Positions 42,470 to 52,382 of a stretch of DNA of 64,000 nt are shown piece by piece (position 1 is the stretch's first letter; each line of letters begins with the position of its first letter). The stretch covers positions 16,102 to 80,101 of the forward strand of contig JAJECN010000029.1 of the NCBI GenBank assembly GCA_022821965.1. Direction: 5' to 3'. The translations under genes and the position numbers were made by a program. The notes under the pieces are model-generated. The model searched no databases. It had not been told where the DNA came from and was given only the letters and a program-made list of their open reading frames with translations. This DNA comes from Candidatus Poribacteria bacterium. GTDB lineage: Bacteria > Poribacteria > WGA-4E > WGA-3G.

Positions 42470-44365
42470 ATGGTATTCCCAACAATTGCAGCACAGACAC
42501 GACTCCAGACACCACCAATATGGGCAGTCCTTGAACGTGAATTGATTGACAAAATCAATGACGCAGCACCGCAGGTCTTGAAGAAATACACACGTCCAGA
42601 TGGAACGTTGTATTGGCCAACACATCCAGATTTTCAAAGCTTCGATGGATTAGATGATGCTTATGAGAGTTTCCATAACTGGCCCCTCTTCTACATGCTT
42701 GGCGGAGACGCACAGTTCTTGGGAGATGCGCAAACCGAATTTGAGGTTATCACCAAAGACATGGCGCGCTACGGCTCAGGACACGACTATCCGATGGTCG
42801 TTAAAGAGTATCAACCGGGATACGACTGGTTTCACCAAAGCGAAGGGAACTATCTGTTTTATATGTTGTGCATGGCGGATCCATCACATACAAAGAATCT
42901 TGAACGCGCGATACGGTTCGCAGGATTCTTTATGAACGAGGATCCAGATGCCCAGAATTACGACCCGGAACATAAAATCATCAAGTGTGCGATGAACGGC
43001 AGTAAAGGACCCGCATTTTGGATCCTTGAAAGAGAATCTTTTTATCCCTCAATTGGTTACAATTTGCCGTTTATCGATGTTCCGGGCTGCACAAGTCGTG
43101 ATGTGATGCTGGAAAGCGAAGAATTGCGCGATCTGATGGGGCAAATTGTCTATGAACGACAAGGAAAAGGGGACGCAGTCGGCAATCTCGCTGCAACGAC
43201 GCTTGCTACCAATGCCTATATGTTCACAGGTGATGAGAAATACAAGGCGTGGGTTCAGGAATACGTTGATGCATGGATTAGCCGAGCAGAAGAAAACGGC
43301 GGGATTGTACCGGATAACGTTGGGCTTTCGGGCATAATCGGTGAACATATAGATGGCAAATGGTACGGCTCTCGTTATGGCTGGAGTTGGCCCCATGGGT
43401 GGCATAGCGTTGGTCAGGCAGTCAGTGTTGCTGCACAGAATGCGGCACTCCTTCACAAGGATTTGACATATATGGACTTCCCGCGTTCCCAGATTGATGT
43501 TCTCATACAGCACGGTATAGAACACAACGACCAACTCTATGTACCGCAGAAATATGGTGATCCTGGAATTGCAAACTATGCGCCTGGTCCGTGGATGCAG
43601 TATCCAATAACAAACGAGGATGGCACGGTTCTGCAAATTGAAGGCTGGTTTGAATTCATGCCGATGCATCCATCTGATGTGGCACATCTTTGGGCAATAT
43701 CAATGGATGATGCTGATCAACAGCGTGCGGAGCAGATTGCTAAAAAGACAGGTTCTAAATTTGACATCAACGCGTGGCATCACACGAAGGATAGCGGCGG
43801 TCGCGATGGCGGATGGCTCGCGTATATGCGAGGCGATTATCCTGAATATCCAGAATCAATCCTCAATCATAACCTATCGCAAGTTGAACAACGACTCAAC
43901 TACATGGAAAATGATGACGAAGATCCAGCAGGATATGGAGACGCTTATTTCCAGAGACGCAACCCCGTTACATGTGAAGGACTCGTTCAGCTCACGTGTG
44001 GCGGTCCTTTACCGCACTACAACGGTGGCTTGCTCGTGACACGGGTCCGGCATTTTGATGCGCAGCAGAAGCGACCGGGACTCCCACCGGATGTCGGTGC
44101 CCTGGTTACCGAAATGACAGCAGACACCGCCAGCCTACAGCTTGTCAATCTCAACACCACAGAACCGCGGGATGTCGTCGTGCAAGCGGGGGCAATGGGT
44201 GAACACAATTTCACTTCAGTGAACGTTAACGACGGTCAGAATAGGGACACCGTCTCGGTCAACGGGATGTTCCTTCACGTCCATCTACCACCCTACACAC
44301 AAATCGACTTGGAATTAGGGATGGAGCGTTTTGCTAATGCGCCGTCATATAACCAGCCGTGGTAA
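42470..44365 (+). CDS. uncharacterised 631-residue protein, possible alpha/alpha-toroid carbohydrate enzyme
   Basis: I do not recognise this family with certainty. No signal peptide is seen. The first 450 residues are helical and rich in Trp, Tyr and His (FHNWPLFYMLGGDAQFL, YQPGYDWFHQSEGNYLFYML, GSRYGWSWPHGWHSVGQA), with helix-hairpin spacing like that of six-hairpin glycosidase or lyase folds. The last 130 residues look like a beta-sandwich (ADTASLQLVNLNTTEPRDVVV, MFLHVHLPPYTQIDLELG), also usual at the end of such enzymes. AGGAGC precedes the ATG. It is convergent with mmsA. Glycan degradation is a guess from composition and layout. Confidence 0.6.
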   Translation: MVFPTIAAQTRLQTPPIWAVLERELIDKINDAAPQVLKKYTRPDGTLYWPTHPDFQSFDGLDDAYESFHNWPLFYMLGGDAQFLGDAQTEFEVITKDMARYGSGHDYPMVVKEYQPGYDWFHQSEGNYLFYMLCMADPSHTKNLERAIRFAGFFMNEDPDAQNYDPEHKIIKCAMNGSKGPAFWILERESFYPSIGYNLPFIDVPGCTSRDVMLESEELRDLMGQIVYERQGKGDAVGNLAATTLATNAYMFTGDEKYKAWVQEYVDAWISRAEENGGIVPDNVGLSGIIGEHIDGKWYGSRYGWSWPHGWHSVGQAVSVAAQNAALLHKDLTYMDFPRSQIDVLIQHGIEHNDQLYVPQKYGDPGIANYAPGPWMQYPITNEDGTVLQIEGWFEFMPMHPSDVAHLWAISMDDADQQRAEQIAKKTGSKFDINAWHHTKDSGGRDGGWLAYMRGDYPEYPESILNHNLSQVEQRLNYMENDDEDPAGYGDAYFQRRNPVTCEGLVQLTCGGPLPHYNGGLLVTRVRHFDAQQKRPGLPPDVGALVTEMTADTASLQLVNLNTTEPRDVVVQAGAMGEHNFTSVNVNDGQNRDTVSVNGMFLHVHLPPYTQIDLELGMERFANAPSYNQPW

Positions 44366-44392
44366 AACAAGCGGTAGTAGATAGGTGTCAAT

Positions 44393-45853
44393 TTACGCCC
44401 AACGTTCAACAACAACCTTCTTCTGCGTAAAGAAATCCACAGCATCCCAACTCTGACCGTGGAGGTCTCCGAAGAAACTATCCTTCCAGCCGCTGAAGGG
44501 GAAGAACGCCATCGGTGCAGCGACACCAATGTTAATGCCGATATTGCCGATTTCCGCCTCATAACGGAACTTTCGGGCAGACGCACCACTACTCGTAAAG
44601 AGACACGCCATATTGCCGTAACTTCCACCATTGATAAGCGCGATTGCATCATCAATCGTTTCAACGTGGATGAGTCCTAAAACGGGTCCGAAAATCTCGG
44701 TTCTGGCAATCTCGCCTTCCGGGTTGAGGTCGTTAAGCACTGTCGGTCGAATGAAATTACCATCTTCGCCACCGGGGATGCTCGGATATCTACCATCAAC
44801 AAGGAGTTGCGCACCCTCATCCACACCTGCCTGAATGAGTCCCTCAATTCGGCTCTTGCTCTCGACAGTGATAACGGGCCCCATCTCAACACCTTCCACT
44901 AATCCGTTTCCGACGACCCGGTCAGTGGCGGTGTCAGCAATGGCTTCCGTGAACCAGTGACGCGCCTCACCGACAGTGAGCGTAAGGGATGCCGCAAGGC
45001 ACCGTTGCCCAGCACATCCGAACGCGCTCTCAGCCGTAGCATTGACAGTAAACTGCGGGTCAGCATCTGGGAGGACTATCAACGGATTTTTCGCACCCCC
45101 TTGACACTGAACCCGTTTACCGTTTGCAGCAGCTTTCGCATAGATGGCTTTCGCAGTTGCTGTCGCACCAACAAAACTGACGGCTCGGATCTCTGGATGC
45201 GTTAAGATCGCATCTACAGTCTCCCTTCCACCATTAACGAGGTTAACAACACCTTTAGGGAGTCCGGTCTGTTCCAGCAGCTGAAACACCTTTTGCATTG
45301 TGAGTGGCACTTTTTCCGAAGGTTTGACGATGTAGGTGTTCCCACAAGCAATTGCATAAGGTAGAAACCAGAAGGTAATCATTCCCGGAAAGTTGAAAGG
45401 TGCAATCGCAGCACAGACACCAACAGGTTGACGAATCATAAACTCATCAATTCCGCTGGCGATATCTTCCAAGTTCGTGCCTTGCATGAGTGTCGGAATA
45501 CCGCAGGCGACTTCAACATTTTCGATGGCACGCCGCATCTCACCTTTTGCCTCGTCAAGCGTCTTACCACACTCCAGCGTAATCGTTCTGGCGATATCGT
45601 CTAAGTTTTCCTCTAAAAGATTCTTCAAAGCGAAAAGGTATTGAATGCGTTGGACAGGTGGTGTCTGTCGCCATTCTTGGAGAGCAGCGGCAGCAGCTGT
45701 CGCAGCCTGATCAACCTCCTCAGCGGGTGAAAGCGGCACCTGGGCGAGCACCTCACCAGTTGCTGGATTCGTAACGTCAAGCAGTTCATCTGCTGCTGAT
45801 TGTTGCCATGTACTATCAATATAATTCGGCAGTGACGTTTGTACGTCAGGCAT
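44393..45853 (-). CDS. mmsA: CoA-acylating methylmalonate-semialdehyde dehydrogenase
   Basis: It converts methylmalonate or malonate semialdehyde to propionyl- or acetyl-CoA with NAD and CoA, ending valine or myo-inositol catabolism (also called IolA). The 486-residue ALDH-superfamily enzyme has [15 protein letters not shown], the NAD-loop SFVGAT and the catalytic Cys in AGQRCLA. The diagnostic [18 protein letters not shown] of this subfamily is near the C-terminus. The ATG at 45853 has AAGGAGGG 7 bases upstream. It is the third inositol-type gene, 8 kb from iolG and the iolE-like gene, and lies 13 bases after the S41 protease stop. Confidence 0.95.
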   Translation of the reverse strand: MPDVQTSLPNYIDSTWQQSAADELLDVTNPATGEVLAQVPLSPAEEVDQAATAAAAALQEWRQTPPVQRIQYLFALKNLLEENLDDIARTITLECGKTLDEAKGEMRRAIENVEVACGIPTLMQGTNLEDIASGIDEFMIRQPVGVCAAIAPFNFPGMITFWFLPYAIACGNTYIVKPSEKVPLTMQKVFQLLEQTGLPKGVVNLVNGGRETVDAILTHPEIRAVSFVGATATAKAIYAKAAANGKRVQCQGGAKNPLIVLPDADPQFTVNATAESAFGCAGQRCLAASLTLTVGEARHWFTEAIADTATDRVVGNGLVEGVEMGPVITVESKSRIEGLIQAGVDEGAQLLVDGRYPSIPGGEDGNFIRPTVLNDLNPEGEIARTEIFGPVLGLIHVETIDDAIALINGGSYGNMACLFTSSGASARKFRYEAEIGNIGINIGVAAPMAFFPFSGWKDSFFGDLHGQSWDAVDFFTQKKVVVERWA

Positions 45854-45866
45854 CAGAGTCCCTCCT

Positions 45867-47315
45867 TCAATCCTTCTTTGCGAAGAGTTCAAGCACCTTC
45901 AACTGTTCCATAGCGGCGACGATTTGTGGATCATGTTCAAGTTCGTCACGTGGGTCTTCCGTAATCTCAGCAAGCGCGTATTTAATACCAATATCGCTGA
46001 GAACAATCTGCTCCGCTGTAAGCGCGTCCGCCAAACGTTGGTAACTCCGCAGAAGCTTTACAGCCTGCCGGTCATCGCGAGGGGCATCCTCCGCAGTGGC
46101 GAGTTTCGCTAACACATCGTCCCCGTTTTCTTCTATGAAGGTTTTCAGTTTCTCGTGATCCCGAAGCTTCAAATGCATCTTCTGCTCAGAACGACTAAAC
46201 CACGGTGATTCAACATCGGGCATGATACCGACTTTATTGATGTCAACCCCGATCGGCGTGTAATAGTGTGCGACGGTTAACTTCACAGCAGATTCTGCAT
46301 TAGTCAACGGGAACACGCGTTGCACCGATGCTTTACCAAAGGTTTTGCTGCCCATGACCAATCCGCGTCCGTGGTCCTTTATGGCACCCGCAACGATTTC
46401 AGAAGCACTCGCACTCCCACCATCAACAAGCACAATCAGCGGCAAATCCGCCCTTTTTTCCCCTTTTGCCGGGAAGTCGTCCCGCTTTTCAATTCCCTGA
46501 CTATAAACAACAAGCTGACCGGGCTCAAGAAAGTCACTGGCAATATCAACAGCCGAAGTGAGGAATCCACCGGGATTATCGCGGAGGTCGAGAATAACAC
46601 CACGCACATTTTGCGTCTTGAAGTCAAGCAAGGCATTATCCACGTCGTTAGCCGTTGTCTGAAGGAACTGATTGATTTTGATATAGCCGATCTTATCCCC
46701 GATAATATTTGGCTCGACGCTCGGGATCCGAATGACTTCACGCGTGATCGCAAGCTCAATCGGACCACTCTCGCCTTGGCGCACAATCGTGATCGAAACT
46801 GGGGTCCCCGGTTCACCACGTAACAGGTTAACAGCGTCAGACAGCGACATGACTGCTGTCGACTCATCTTCAATGTGGCTGATGATATCACCGTTTTGCA
46901 CGCCAGCCAGTGCAGCAGGATTATCCTTAAAGGGTGTAATCACAGTCAGCATATCTTCTCGAATACCGACTGTCATGCCAAGACCGCCATAATTGCCATA
47001 GTTCTGGGTCTGAAATTCACGATAGTCCGCAATGAATTGGCTGTATGGATCCAATTTGCGAAGCATACCCTTGATGGCACCTTCTACAATCTCTTTGGTC
47101 TCCGGCGTATCAAGATGTCTGTGTTGGACATGAGAGAGAATCTCTGAGAATAGCGCGAGATTTTCGAGGAGTATATCATCATCTGTTTTTTCGGTTTCTT
47201 CTGAACTCCAACCGAAGGGTCCAAACGCGCAGATAAGACCTATTAATACAAAGATGTGAACGCAGGTTTTGGGCGAAACTTGTAGATTCCCAAAACCCCC
47301 TGTTAAAAGTTTCAT
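45867..47315 (-). CDS. S41-family C-terminal processing protease
   Basis: A 482-residue periplasmic CtpA/CtpB-like serine protease with an N-terminal signal or anchor ([16 protein letters not shown]). A PDZ domain follows ([40 protein letters not shown]). The S41 catalytic domain has [22 protein letters not shown] (nucleophile Ser) and [11 protein letters not shown] (general-base Lys). It trims C-termini of envelope proteins, which makes it of interest beside the tagged exported proteins here, although no link is shown. GGAGGAAG precedes the ATG. It is probably co-transcribed with mmsA. Confidence 0.95.
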   Translation of the reverse strand: MKLLTGGFGNLQVSPKTCVHIFVLIGLICAFGPFGWSSEETEKTDDDILLENLALFSEILSHVQHRHLDTPETKEIVEGAIKGMLRKLDPYSQFIADYREFQTQNYGNYGGLGMTVGIREDMLTVITPFKDNPAALAGVQNGDIISHIEDESTAVMSLSDAVNLLRGEPGTPVSITIVRQGESGPIELAITREVIRIPSVEPNIIGDKIGYIKINQFLQTTANDVDNALLDFKTQNVRGVILDLRDNPGGFLTSAVDIASDFLEPGQLVVYSQGIEKRDDFPAKGEKRADLPLIVLVDGGSASASEIVAGAIKDHGRGLVMGSKTFGKASVQRVFPLTNAESAVKLTVAHYYTPIGVDINKVGIMPDVESPWFSRSEQKMHLKLRDHEKLKTFIEENGDDVLAKLATAEDAPRDDRQAVKLLRSYQRLADALTAEQIVLSDIGIKYALAEITEDPRDELEHDPQIVAAMEQLKVLELFAKKD

Positions 47316-47338
47316 TGTCTACTTCCTCCTGCTGGCGT

Positions 47339-47445
47339 ATTGGCTATCAACCATCAGTCTTCGGCAGTCGGTAAAGAGGCGCGTGTGGCCGGTGAAAACA
47401 ATGTTGACGGCTACAGACTGATAGTCAGCAACCATTCCGCCAAAG
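47339..47445. repeat. imperfect palindromic element of the CAGTC family
   Basis: TTGGCTATCAACCATCAGTC at the left pairs with GACTGATAGTCAGCAACCA at the right (about 17 matches) across the middle. It occupies the spacer between the S41 protease start and the membrane protein at 47470. Confidence 0.55.
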
Positions 47446-47469
47446 AGATGGATTTTGTGTAAGTTTTAG

Positions 47470-47955
47470 TTAGTAAAGATAATTTCGTAGCCACTGGCTA
47501 CTTGGAATACGAAAAGCGAAAAAGGCAGCCGCTGCACAGTAGAGCAGGTCGTAGAGCCCACTCATCCGCGTCCACATCAGTTCCCAGACAGATTGTCCTT
47601 TAAACACAGTTGTCGCGATCGGCATGGCTTGCGCTATTGATATATTATGCTCTTGGCTCAGCTGCTCCGCGATCTGTGCGACCGCATTCCACTGGACATC
47701 CAGATATTTTCCAATAAAAATACCGAGTATAGCGAAAAAGGCAGCGGCAATACCCACAACGCGCCACATCGTTTTTGCCTCACGCTCAAGGCAGCGGCTA
47801 CTCGTGAGGAGTATCCCTACACCAGTCAACACACCGATACCAATAGCGATGAAGCCATCAATGCGTCCTGTCCACTGGATATATTTTGCCCAAAGCGCGC
47901 CGCCTATCACTGCACCAATGAGTCCACCAATCGGTGCCGTTAAATTGTTAATCAT
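47470..47955 (-). CDS. integral membrane protein of unknown function
   Basis: A 161-residue protein with four predicted transmembrane helices ([62 protein letters not shown]), a Gly-rich first pair and an extramembrane segment between helices three and four. I do not recognise the family. Its ATG overlaps the gatA stop by 4 bases (ATGA), so it is translated with gatA, although no functional link is evident. Confidence 0.7.
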   Translation of the reverse strand: MINNLTAPIGGLIGAVIGGALWAKYIQWTGRIDGFIAIGIGVLTGVGILLTSSRCLEREAKTMWRVVGIAAAFFAILGIFIGKYLDVQWNAVAQIAEQLSQEHNISIAQAMPIATTVFKGQSVWELMWTRMSGLYDLLYCAAAAFFAFRIPSSQWLRNYLY

Positions 47956-49433
47956 GAAACAACTCCGTCAGTTCCGATTTGTGGTTTCTGCCGATGATGC
48001 TCAGTATTCTGCTCAAAGGTATAGGCAACCTGGAGTACCTTTTCCTCAGCAAAGGGCGCACCGAGAAGTTGTAACCCAACGGGCAATCCGCTTTCTACAA
48101 AACCACACGGCACCGAGATACCGGGTAACCCAGCGTGACTCGCTGGCGTCGTCATAATATCCGAAAGATACATTTGCAACGGATCAGCAGTCCGCTCACC
48201 TATTTTGAACGCTGGTGTCGGCGAGGTCGGTGTTGCAATAACGTCAACCTTCTCAAACGCGGCATCAAAATCAGATTTGATCAGCGTCCGTGCCTTTTGT
48301 GCCTTTTTATAATAAGCATCTTGGTAGCCCGCACTCAGCGCGAAAGTACCAAGCATAATCCGGCGTTTCACTTCCTCACCGAACCCCTCACTTCGCGTCC
48401 TTTTATACATCCCAATTAGATCCTCTGGGTTTTCGTGCCGGTAGCCGTAGCGGACCCCATCGTATCTCGCGAGATTCGCACTCGCTTCGGCGGGAGCGAT
48501 AATGTAGTACGTCGCGATCGCATACTCTGTGTGTGGCAGTGAAATCTCTTCAATGGTCGCGCCGAGGCTTTCAAGCACAGCAATCGCAGTGTGTATGCAA
48601 TCCGCAATTTCTGCGTCTAACGCCGACGTGAAATACTCTTTGGGGACACCGATTTTTAAGCCCTTCACATCATTGATAAGGCACTGTGTAAAATCCGGCA
48701 CCGGAACATCAACAGAGGTTGCATCCAGCGCGTCACTTCCACAGATAGCATTGAGGACCAGCGCACAATCGGTGACATCCTTGGCAAAGGGACCGATTTG
48801 ATCGAGCGAAGAGGCAAACGCCACCAAACCATAACGAGAGACGCGCCCGTACGTCGGTTTCATCCCGACAACGCCACAAAGTGCAGCGGGTTGGCGAATC
48901 GAACCCCCAGTATCTGAACCGAGCGAACAGATTGCTGTATCCGCAGACACAACCGCGGCAGAACCACCGCTTGAACCACCGGGTATAGTGTCCAAATCCC
49001 ACGGGTTATGTGTAATCTGATACGCCGAGTTTTCGGTCGAGGAACCCATGGCGAACTCGTCCATATTCGTCTTTCCGAGCATCACAATGCCCTGCTCATG
49101 AAGTTTAGTCATGACAGTCGCATTGTATGGCGGGACGAAGGTTTCGAGGATTTTAGAGGCACACGTCGTGCGCACCCCCTTCGTGCATATCACATCTTTA
49201 ACCGCGATCGGGATACCCGCCAGGGCAGGCATTGCATCCCCGTTTTGAAAACCTGTATCCGCAAGACCCGCTTGCTCGAAGGCAAGCTCTTTTGTGAGTG
49301 TCAGATAACCCTTGACGTGAGGTTCCACGGCATCAATACGCGCATAAACAGATTCCGCCAACTCTACAGAAGTAATTTCCCGATTTTTGAGCTTTTCGTG
49401 TAAGGCGTGCGCCGTCAATTCGCAAAGCGACAT
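47952..49433 (-). CDS. gatA: aspartyl/glutamyl-tRNA amidotransferase subunit A
   Basis: The amidase subunit of the GatCAB complex, which converts Glu-tRNA-Gln (and Asp-tRNA-Asn) to the amide form, needed where glutaminyl-tRNA synthetase is lacking. The 493-residue protein has the amidase-signature catalytic triad: Lys in [14 protein letters not shown], cis-Ser in [14 protein letters not shown] and the nucleophile Ser in [12 protein letters not shown]. gatC lies upstream in the same operon, separated by a 108-bp repeat element; gatB is not in the window. Identity is secure. Confidence 0.97.
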   Translation of the reverse strand: MSLCELTAHALHEKLKNREITSVELAESVYARIDAVEPHVKGYLTLTKELAFEQAGLADTGFQNGDAMPALAGIPIAVKDVICTKGVRTTCASKILETFVPPYNATVMTKLHEQGIVMLGKTNMDEFAMGSSTENSAYQITHNPWDLDTIPGGSSGGSAAVVSADTAICSLGSDTGGSIRQPAALCGVVGMKPTYGRVSRYGLVAFASSLDQIGPFAKDVTDCALVLNAICGSDALDATSVDVPVPDFTQCLINDVKGLKIGVPKEYFTSALDAEIADCIHTAIAVLESLGATIEEISLPHTEYAIATYYIIAPAEASANLARYDGVRYGYRHENPEDLIGMYKRTRSEGFGEEVKRRIMLGTFALSAGYQDAYYKKAQKARTLIKSDFDAAFEKVDVIATPTSPTPAFKIGERTADPLQMYLSDIMTTPASHAGLPGISVPCGFVESGLPVGLQLLGAPFAEEKVLQVAYTFEQNTEHHRQKPQIGTDGVVS

Positions 49434-49460
49434 TCAGTTTTCCTTAATTTTTAACTATAG

Positions 49461-49568
49461 AATAGTTGTCAGTTATCAGTTACAAGAGGCTTCTGTTAAA
49501 CTACAAGAGGTTTCTGTTAAACGAAAACCCCTTAACCGAAAACTGAAAACTGACGACTGAAAACTATT
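49461..49568. repeat. MITE-like 108-bp element between gatC and gatA
   Basis: The termini AATAGTTGTCAGT and ACTGAAAACTATT are inverted repeats (12/13), identical to those at 22743-22828. Inside is a near-direct repeat (ACAAGAGGCTTCTGTTAAAC and ACAAGAGGTTTCTGTTAAAC). Its right end nearly reaches the gatC stop. Confidence 0.75.
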
Positions 49569-49571
49569 TTT

Positions 49572-49904
49572 TTAATGGCTGCGGTCAACCACTCTCGGAA
49601 CGCCGAAGTATCCCTCTTCAACTTCAGGAGCGTTAGCGAGGACCTCTTCACGCGGACAGGAAGGCTTGACAACATCCGGTTTGGCGACATGTGTCGCACC
49701 GGTCTGCGAACCCATGATGAAAACTTGATGCGGATGGATGTGCGATGTCGGCGGTACATCATCCGTCTCCAGTTCATTCAACTTCCCAATATAATCAAGT
49801 ATTCGGGCAAGCTGCTCGGTGAAATGCCCCGTCTCTTCCTCGTTAAATTCAAGGCGAGCCAAGTTCGCAACATGGCGTACGCCTTCGGTGGTAATTGTTG
49901 CCAT
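49572..49904 (-). CDS. gatC: aspartyl/glutamyl-tRNA amidotransferase subunit C
   Basis: The small structural subunit that wraps around GatA in the GatCAB complex. The 110-residue protein has the family pattern: GVRHVANLARLEFNEEET near the N-terminus, a central helix (FTEQLARILDYIGKLNELET), then VPPTSHIHP and a C-terminal ANAPEVEEGYFGVPRVV. The ATG at 49904 is chosen because the sequence before it, in the longer frame to 50027, overlaps the helicase gene and is not conserved-looking. An AAGGAG lies 14 bases upstream, a little far. It follows pcrA by 22 bases. Confidence 0.95.
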   Translation of the reverse strand: MATITTEGVRHVANLARLEFNEEETGHFTEQLARILDYIGKLNELETDDVPPTSHIHPHQVFIMGSQTGATHVAKPDVVKPSCPREEVLANAPEVEEGYFGVPRVVDRSH

Positions 49905-49926
49905 TTTTTGTGTTTCAATCTCCTTA

Positions 49927-52128
49927 TTAATCAGACACTGCTTGCAGAGGCGTAACTGACGCAGCGAGTTGCTTCGTCCCAGAACGATTAAAACGAACGG
50001 TGACATAAACATCCCGTCCTGCTCCACTGATTTTCGTTACCTTACCCCTCCCGAACTGCGGATGATGAACAATCTGGTCAACGTAGTAACCATCTGCATC
50101 CTCAGGTGTCTCTTCATACAAGTCTACTGATTCGTGAAATGGGGAGCGGTACCGATCAACATGCTTGATGAGATATTCCGGAATTTCAGCGATAAACCGA
50201 GATTGTACGCGATATTCTGTCTCTCGGAATGTTCTTCGGGACCTGGCGTGCAAGAGATACAGCTGCTCCATCGCTCGCGTGATACCGACGTAACAGAGTC
50301 GCCGTTCTTCCTCTAATTCGGATTCTGTACTGATGGAGCGTTGATGTGGTAGATATCCCTCTTCCATACCGACGATAAAAACGAATGGGAATTCCAAGCC
50401 CTTAGCACTGTGTAGGGTCATCAACGTCACCATATCTGTGCTGTCGGTCTCCATCGCATCTACATCGGCGATGAGTGCCACGTTCTCCAAATAATCCGAT
50501 AGGCTCGGTTCGGGTTCGTTATCCTCATATTCTATAACGGCGTTAATAAGTTCCTCAATATTTTCGACACGATTCTGCGCCTCAATATTATTTTTACTCT
50601 GTGCCTCTAAATTTTTGAGATAACCGGTTACCTTTAAAACATAATCCAGGGCATCGGTAGGTAGCACCGATGCATCAAATTCATCAAAAATTTTGGCGAA
50701 ACGTTTCACCTTTGCCTGAAGCCCGCGGTTAATCGTGGTGATTTCATCAACGCGTTGGACAGCCTCAAAGAGCGTAATATCTTCTGTGGCAGCAAAATCA
50801 ATGAGTCGCTCAAGCGTTGTCGCACCGATGCCGCGACTCGGCACATTGATAATACGCCGGAGACTCATAGAATCGTTGGGATTACATATCACACGCAGGT
50901 AGGCAAGAAGATCCTTGATCTCCATCCGATCATAGAAACCAACACCTCCAACAATCTGATACGGGATGTTTGCCGCTCGGAATGCCTCCTCAAAAATACG
51001 GGATTGCGCGTTGGTCCGATAAAAGACAGCAAAGTCTTTATAATCTACGCCTTCGGTATTCCAATTTGCAATTTGCGTCCCGACGTAACCCGCCTCGTCA
51101 TTTTCGTCCATCGCCTCATAGCATGTAACCTGTTCGCCATCTTCCTGTTCAGTCCAGAGTTTTTTCGATTTTCGTGCTTTATTGTTTTGTACAACATTCC
51201 ACGCCGCGTCCAATATGTTTTGTGTAGAACGGTAATTCTGCTCCAAACGGAGCACACGGGTGTTCGGATAATCCTGCTCAAAATCGAGGATATTCCTGAT
51301 GTCCGCACCGCGAAAGGCGTAAATAGATTGGTCGTCGTCCCCAACGACACAGATATTCCGTTTCGCGCCAGTTAGCAAACGTACCAGCTCGTATTGACAG
51401 CGATTGGTATCCTGATACTCATCAACGAGGATATATTCAAATTTGTTCTGATAAGATTCACAGACTTCGGGATTTTCATTTAAGAGTTTCACTGTGAAAA
51501 GCAGCAGATCGTCAAAATCAAGGGAGTTGTTGAGACGCAAGGCATCTTGATAAAGCGCGTAGACTTCCGCAACGATTTTCTCAAAATAGCCATCAGCGAT
51601 TTCCCCGTACTTTCGCGGCGAAATAGATTCATTCTTGGCGCGACTAATGAGACCGAGGACAGCGCGCGGGTTGTACTGCTTATCACTATAGTTGAGCTGC
51701 CGGAGCACATCTTTGACCAATGTGGCTTGTTCACTTGTGTCAAATATGGTAAAATCACGGGTGTAGGCGCGCTTTTTGGATTGAGATACGCCTTCAGACG
51801 CTGCACGCTCACCCAATTTCTCAATATCGCGACGCAGGATGCGCGCACAAGTCGCGTGGAAAGTTGATACCCATAGATCTCGGCTAACACCGCCCTCCAC
51901 GAGTGCATCCAGCCGATCTTTCATCTCATTTGCAGCCTTATTCGTAAAAGTGACAGCAAGGATACGAAAGGGAGAGACATTGTGATGTTTAATCAGGTAG
52001 GCAATGCGGTGTGTGATGACGCGCGTTTTGCCACTGCCTGCCCCAGATAAAATGAGAAGCGGTCCATCGGTGTGCTGGACGGCTTCGCGCTGAACATCAT
52101 TTAAAGATCTTAACAGATTATCGGTCAA
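49927..52128 (-). CDS. UvrD/PcrA-type superfamily 1 DNA helicase
   Basis: A 733-residue 3'-5' DNA helicase of the UvrD/PcrA/Rep group, for nucleotide excision repair and removal of stalled complexes. Motifs run in order: Q-motif (LNDVQREAVQHTDGPLLI), Walker A (GAGSGKT), Ia, DEYQDTN (motif II), VGDDDQSIYAFRGA (III), LEQNYRST (IV) and MTLHSAKGLEFPFVFIVG (V/VI), ending with a tudor-like C-terminal domain (VHHPQFGRGKVTKISG) that binds RNA polymerase in PcrA. uvrA is the next gene upstream on the same strand. Confidence 0.95.
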   Translation of the reverse strand: MTDNLLRSLNDVQREAVQHTDGPLLILSGAGSGKTRVITHRIAYLIKHHNVSPFRILAVTFTNKAANEMKDRLDALVEGGVSRDLWVSTFHATCARILRRDIEKLGERAASEGVSQSKKRAYTRDFTIFDTSEQATLVKDVLRQLNYSDKQYNPRAVLGLISRAKNESISPRKYGEIADGYFEKIVAEVYALYQDALRLNNSLDFDDLLLFTVKLLNENPEVCESYQNKFEYILVDEYQDTNRCQYELVRLLTGAKRNICVVGDDDQSIYAFRGADIRNILDFEQDYPNTRVLRLEQNYRSTQNILDAAWNVVQNNKARKSKKLWTEQEDGEQVTCYEAMDENDEAGYVGTQIANWNTEGVDYKDFAVFYRTNAQSRIFEEAFRAANIPYQIVGGVGFYDRMEIKDLLAYLRVICNPNDSMSLRRIINVPSRGIGATTLERLIDFAATEDITLFEAVQRVDEITTINRGLQAKVKRFAKIFDEFDASVLPTDALDYVLKVTGYLKNLEAQSKNNIEAQNRVENIEELINAVIEYEDNEPEPSLSDYLENVALIADVDAMETDSTDMVTLMTLHSAKGLEFPFVFIVGMEEGYLPHQRSISTESELEEERRLCYVGITRAMEQLYLLHARSRRTFRETEYRVQSRFIAEIPEYLIKHVDRYRSPFHESVDLYEETPEDADGYYVDQIVHHPQFGRGKVTKISGAGRDVYVTVRFNRSGTKQLAASVTPLQAVSD

Positions 52129-52227
52129 AGCTTGCCTCTTGTCTTGTCGTGTTTAAAGAGGCACAAACCAGTGCGCTGTCACAGATTTACAAGCAGCTGG
52201 TACAGTACCTTCATTTCATGCTATTAA

Positions 52228-52257
52228 AGTATATACGATTTGGAATTAATTTGGCAA
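52228..52257 (-). promoter_or_regulatory. probable sigma-70-type promoter for the PcrA/UvrD gene
   Basis: On the minus strand TTGCCA (52257-52252) and TATACT (52233-52228) are separated by 18 bases, about 100 bases before the helicase start. The rest of the 254-base uvrA-helicase spacer shows no other signal; an apparent plus-strand frame there has no family match. Confidence 0.45.
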
Positions 52258-52382
52258 GGGGAAATTTCAGATGCGATCCGTTCTTGATTGTCGGACACGG
52301 TTTCGTTAAAAGGCGAAAAGGCATCACCTGCACTCGAAACACAACAGGAACTGTGGCTACCGTCGCAGGTGACGCGCTTTAC

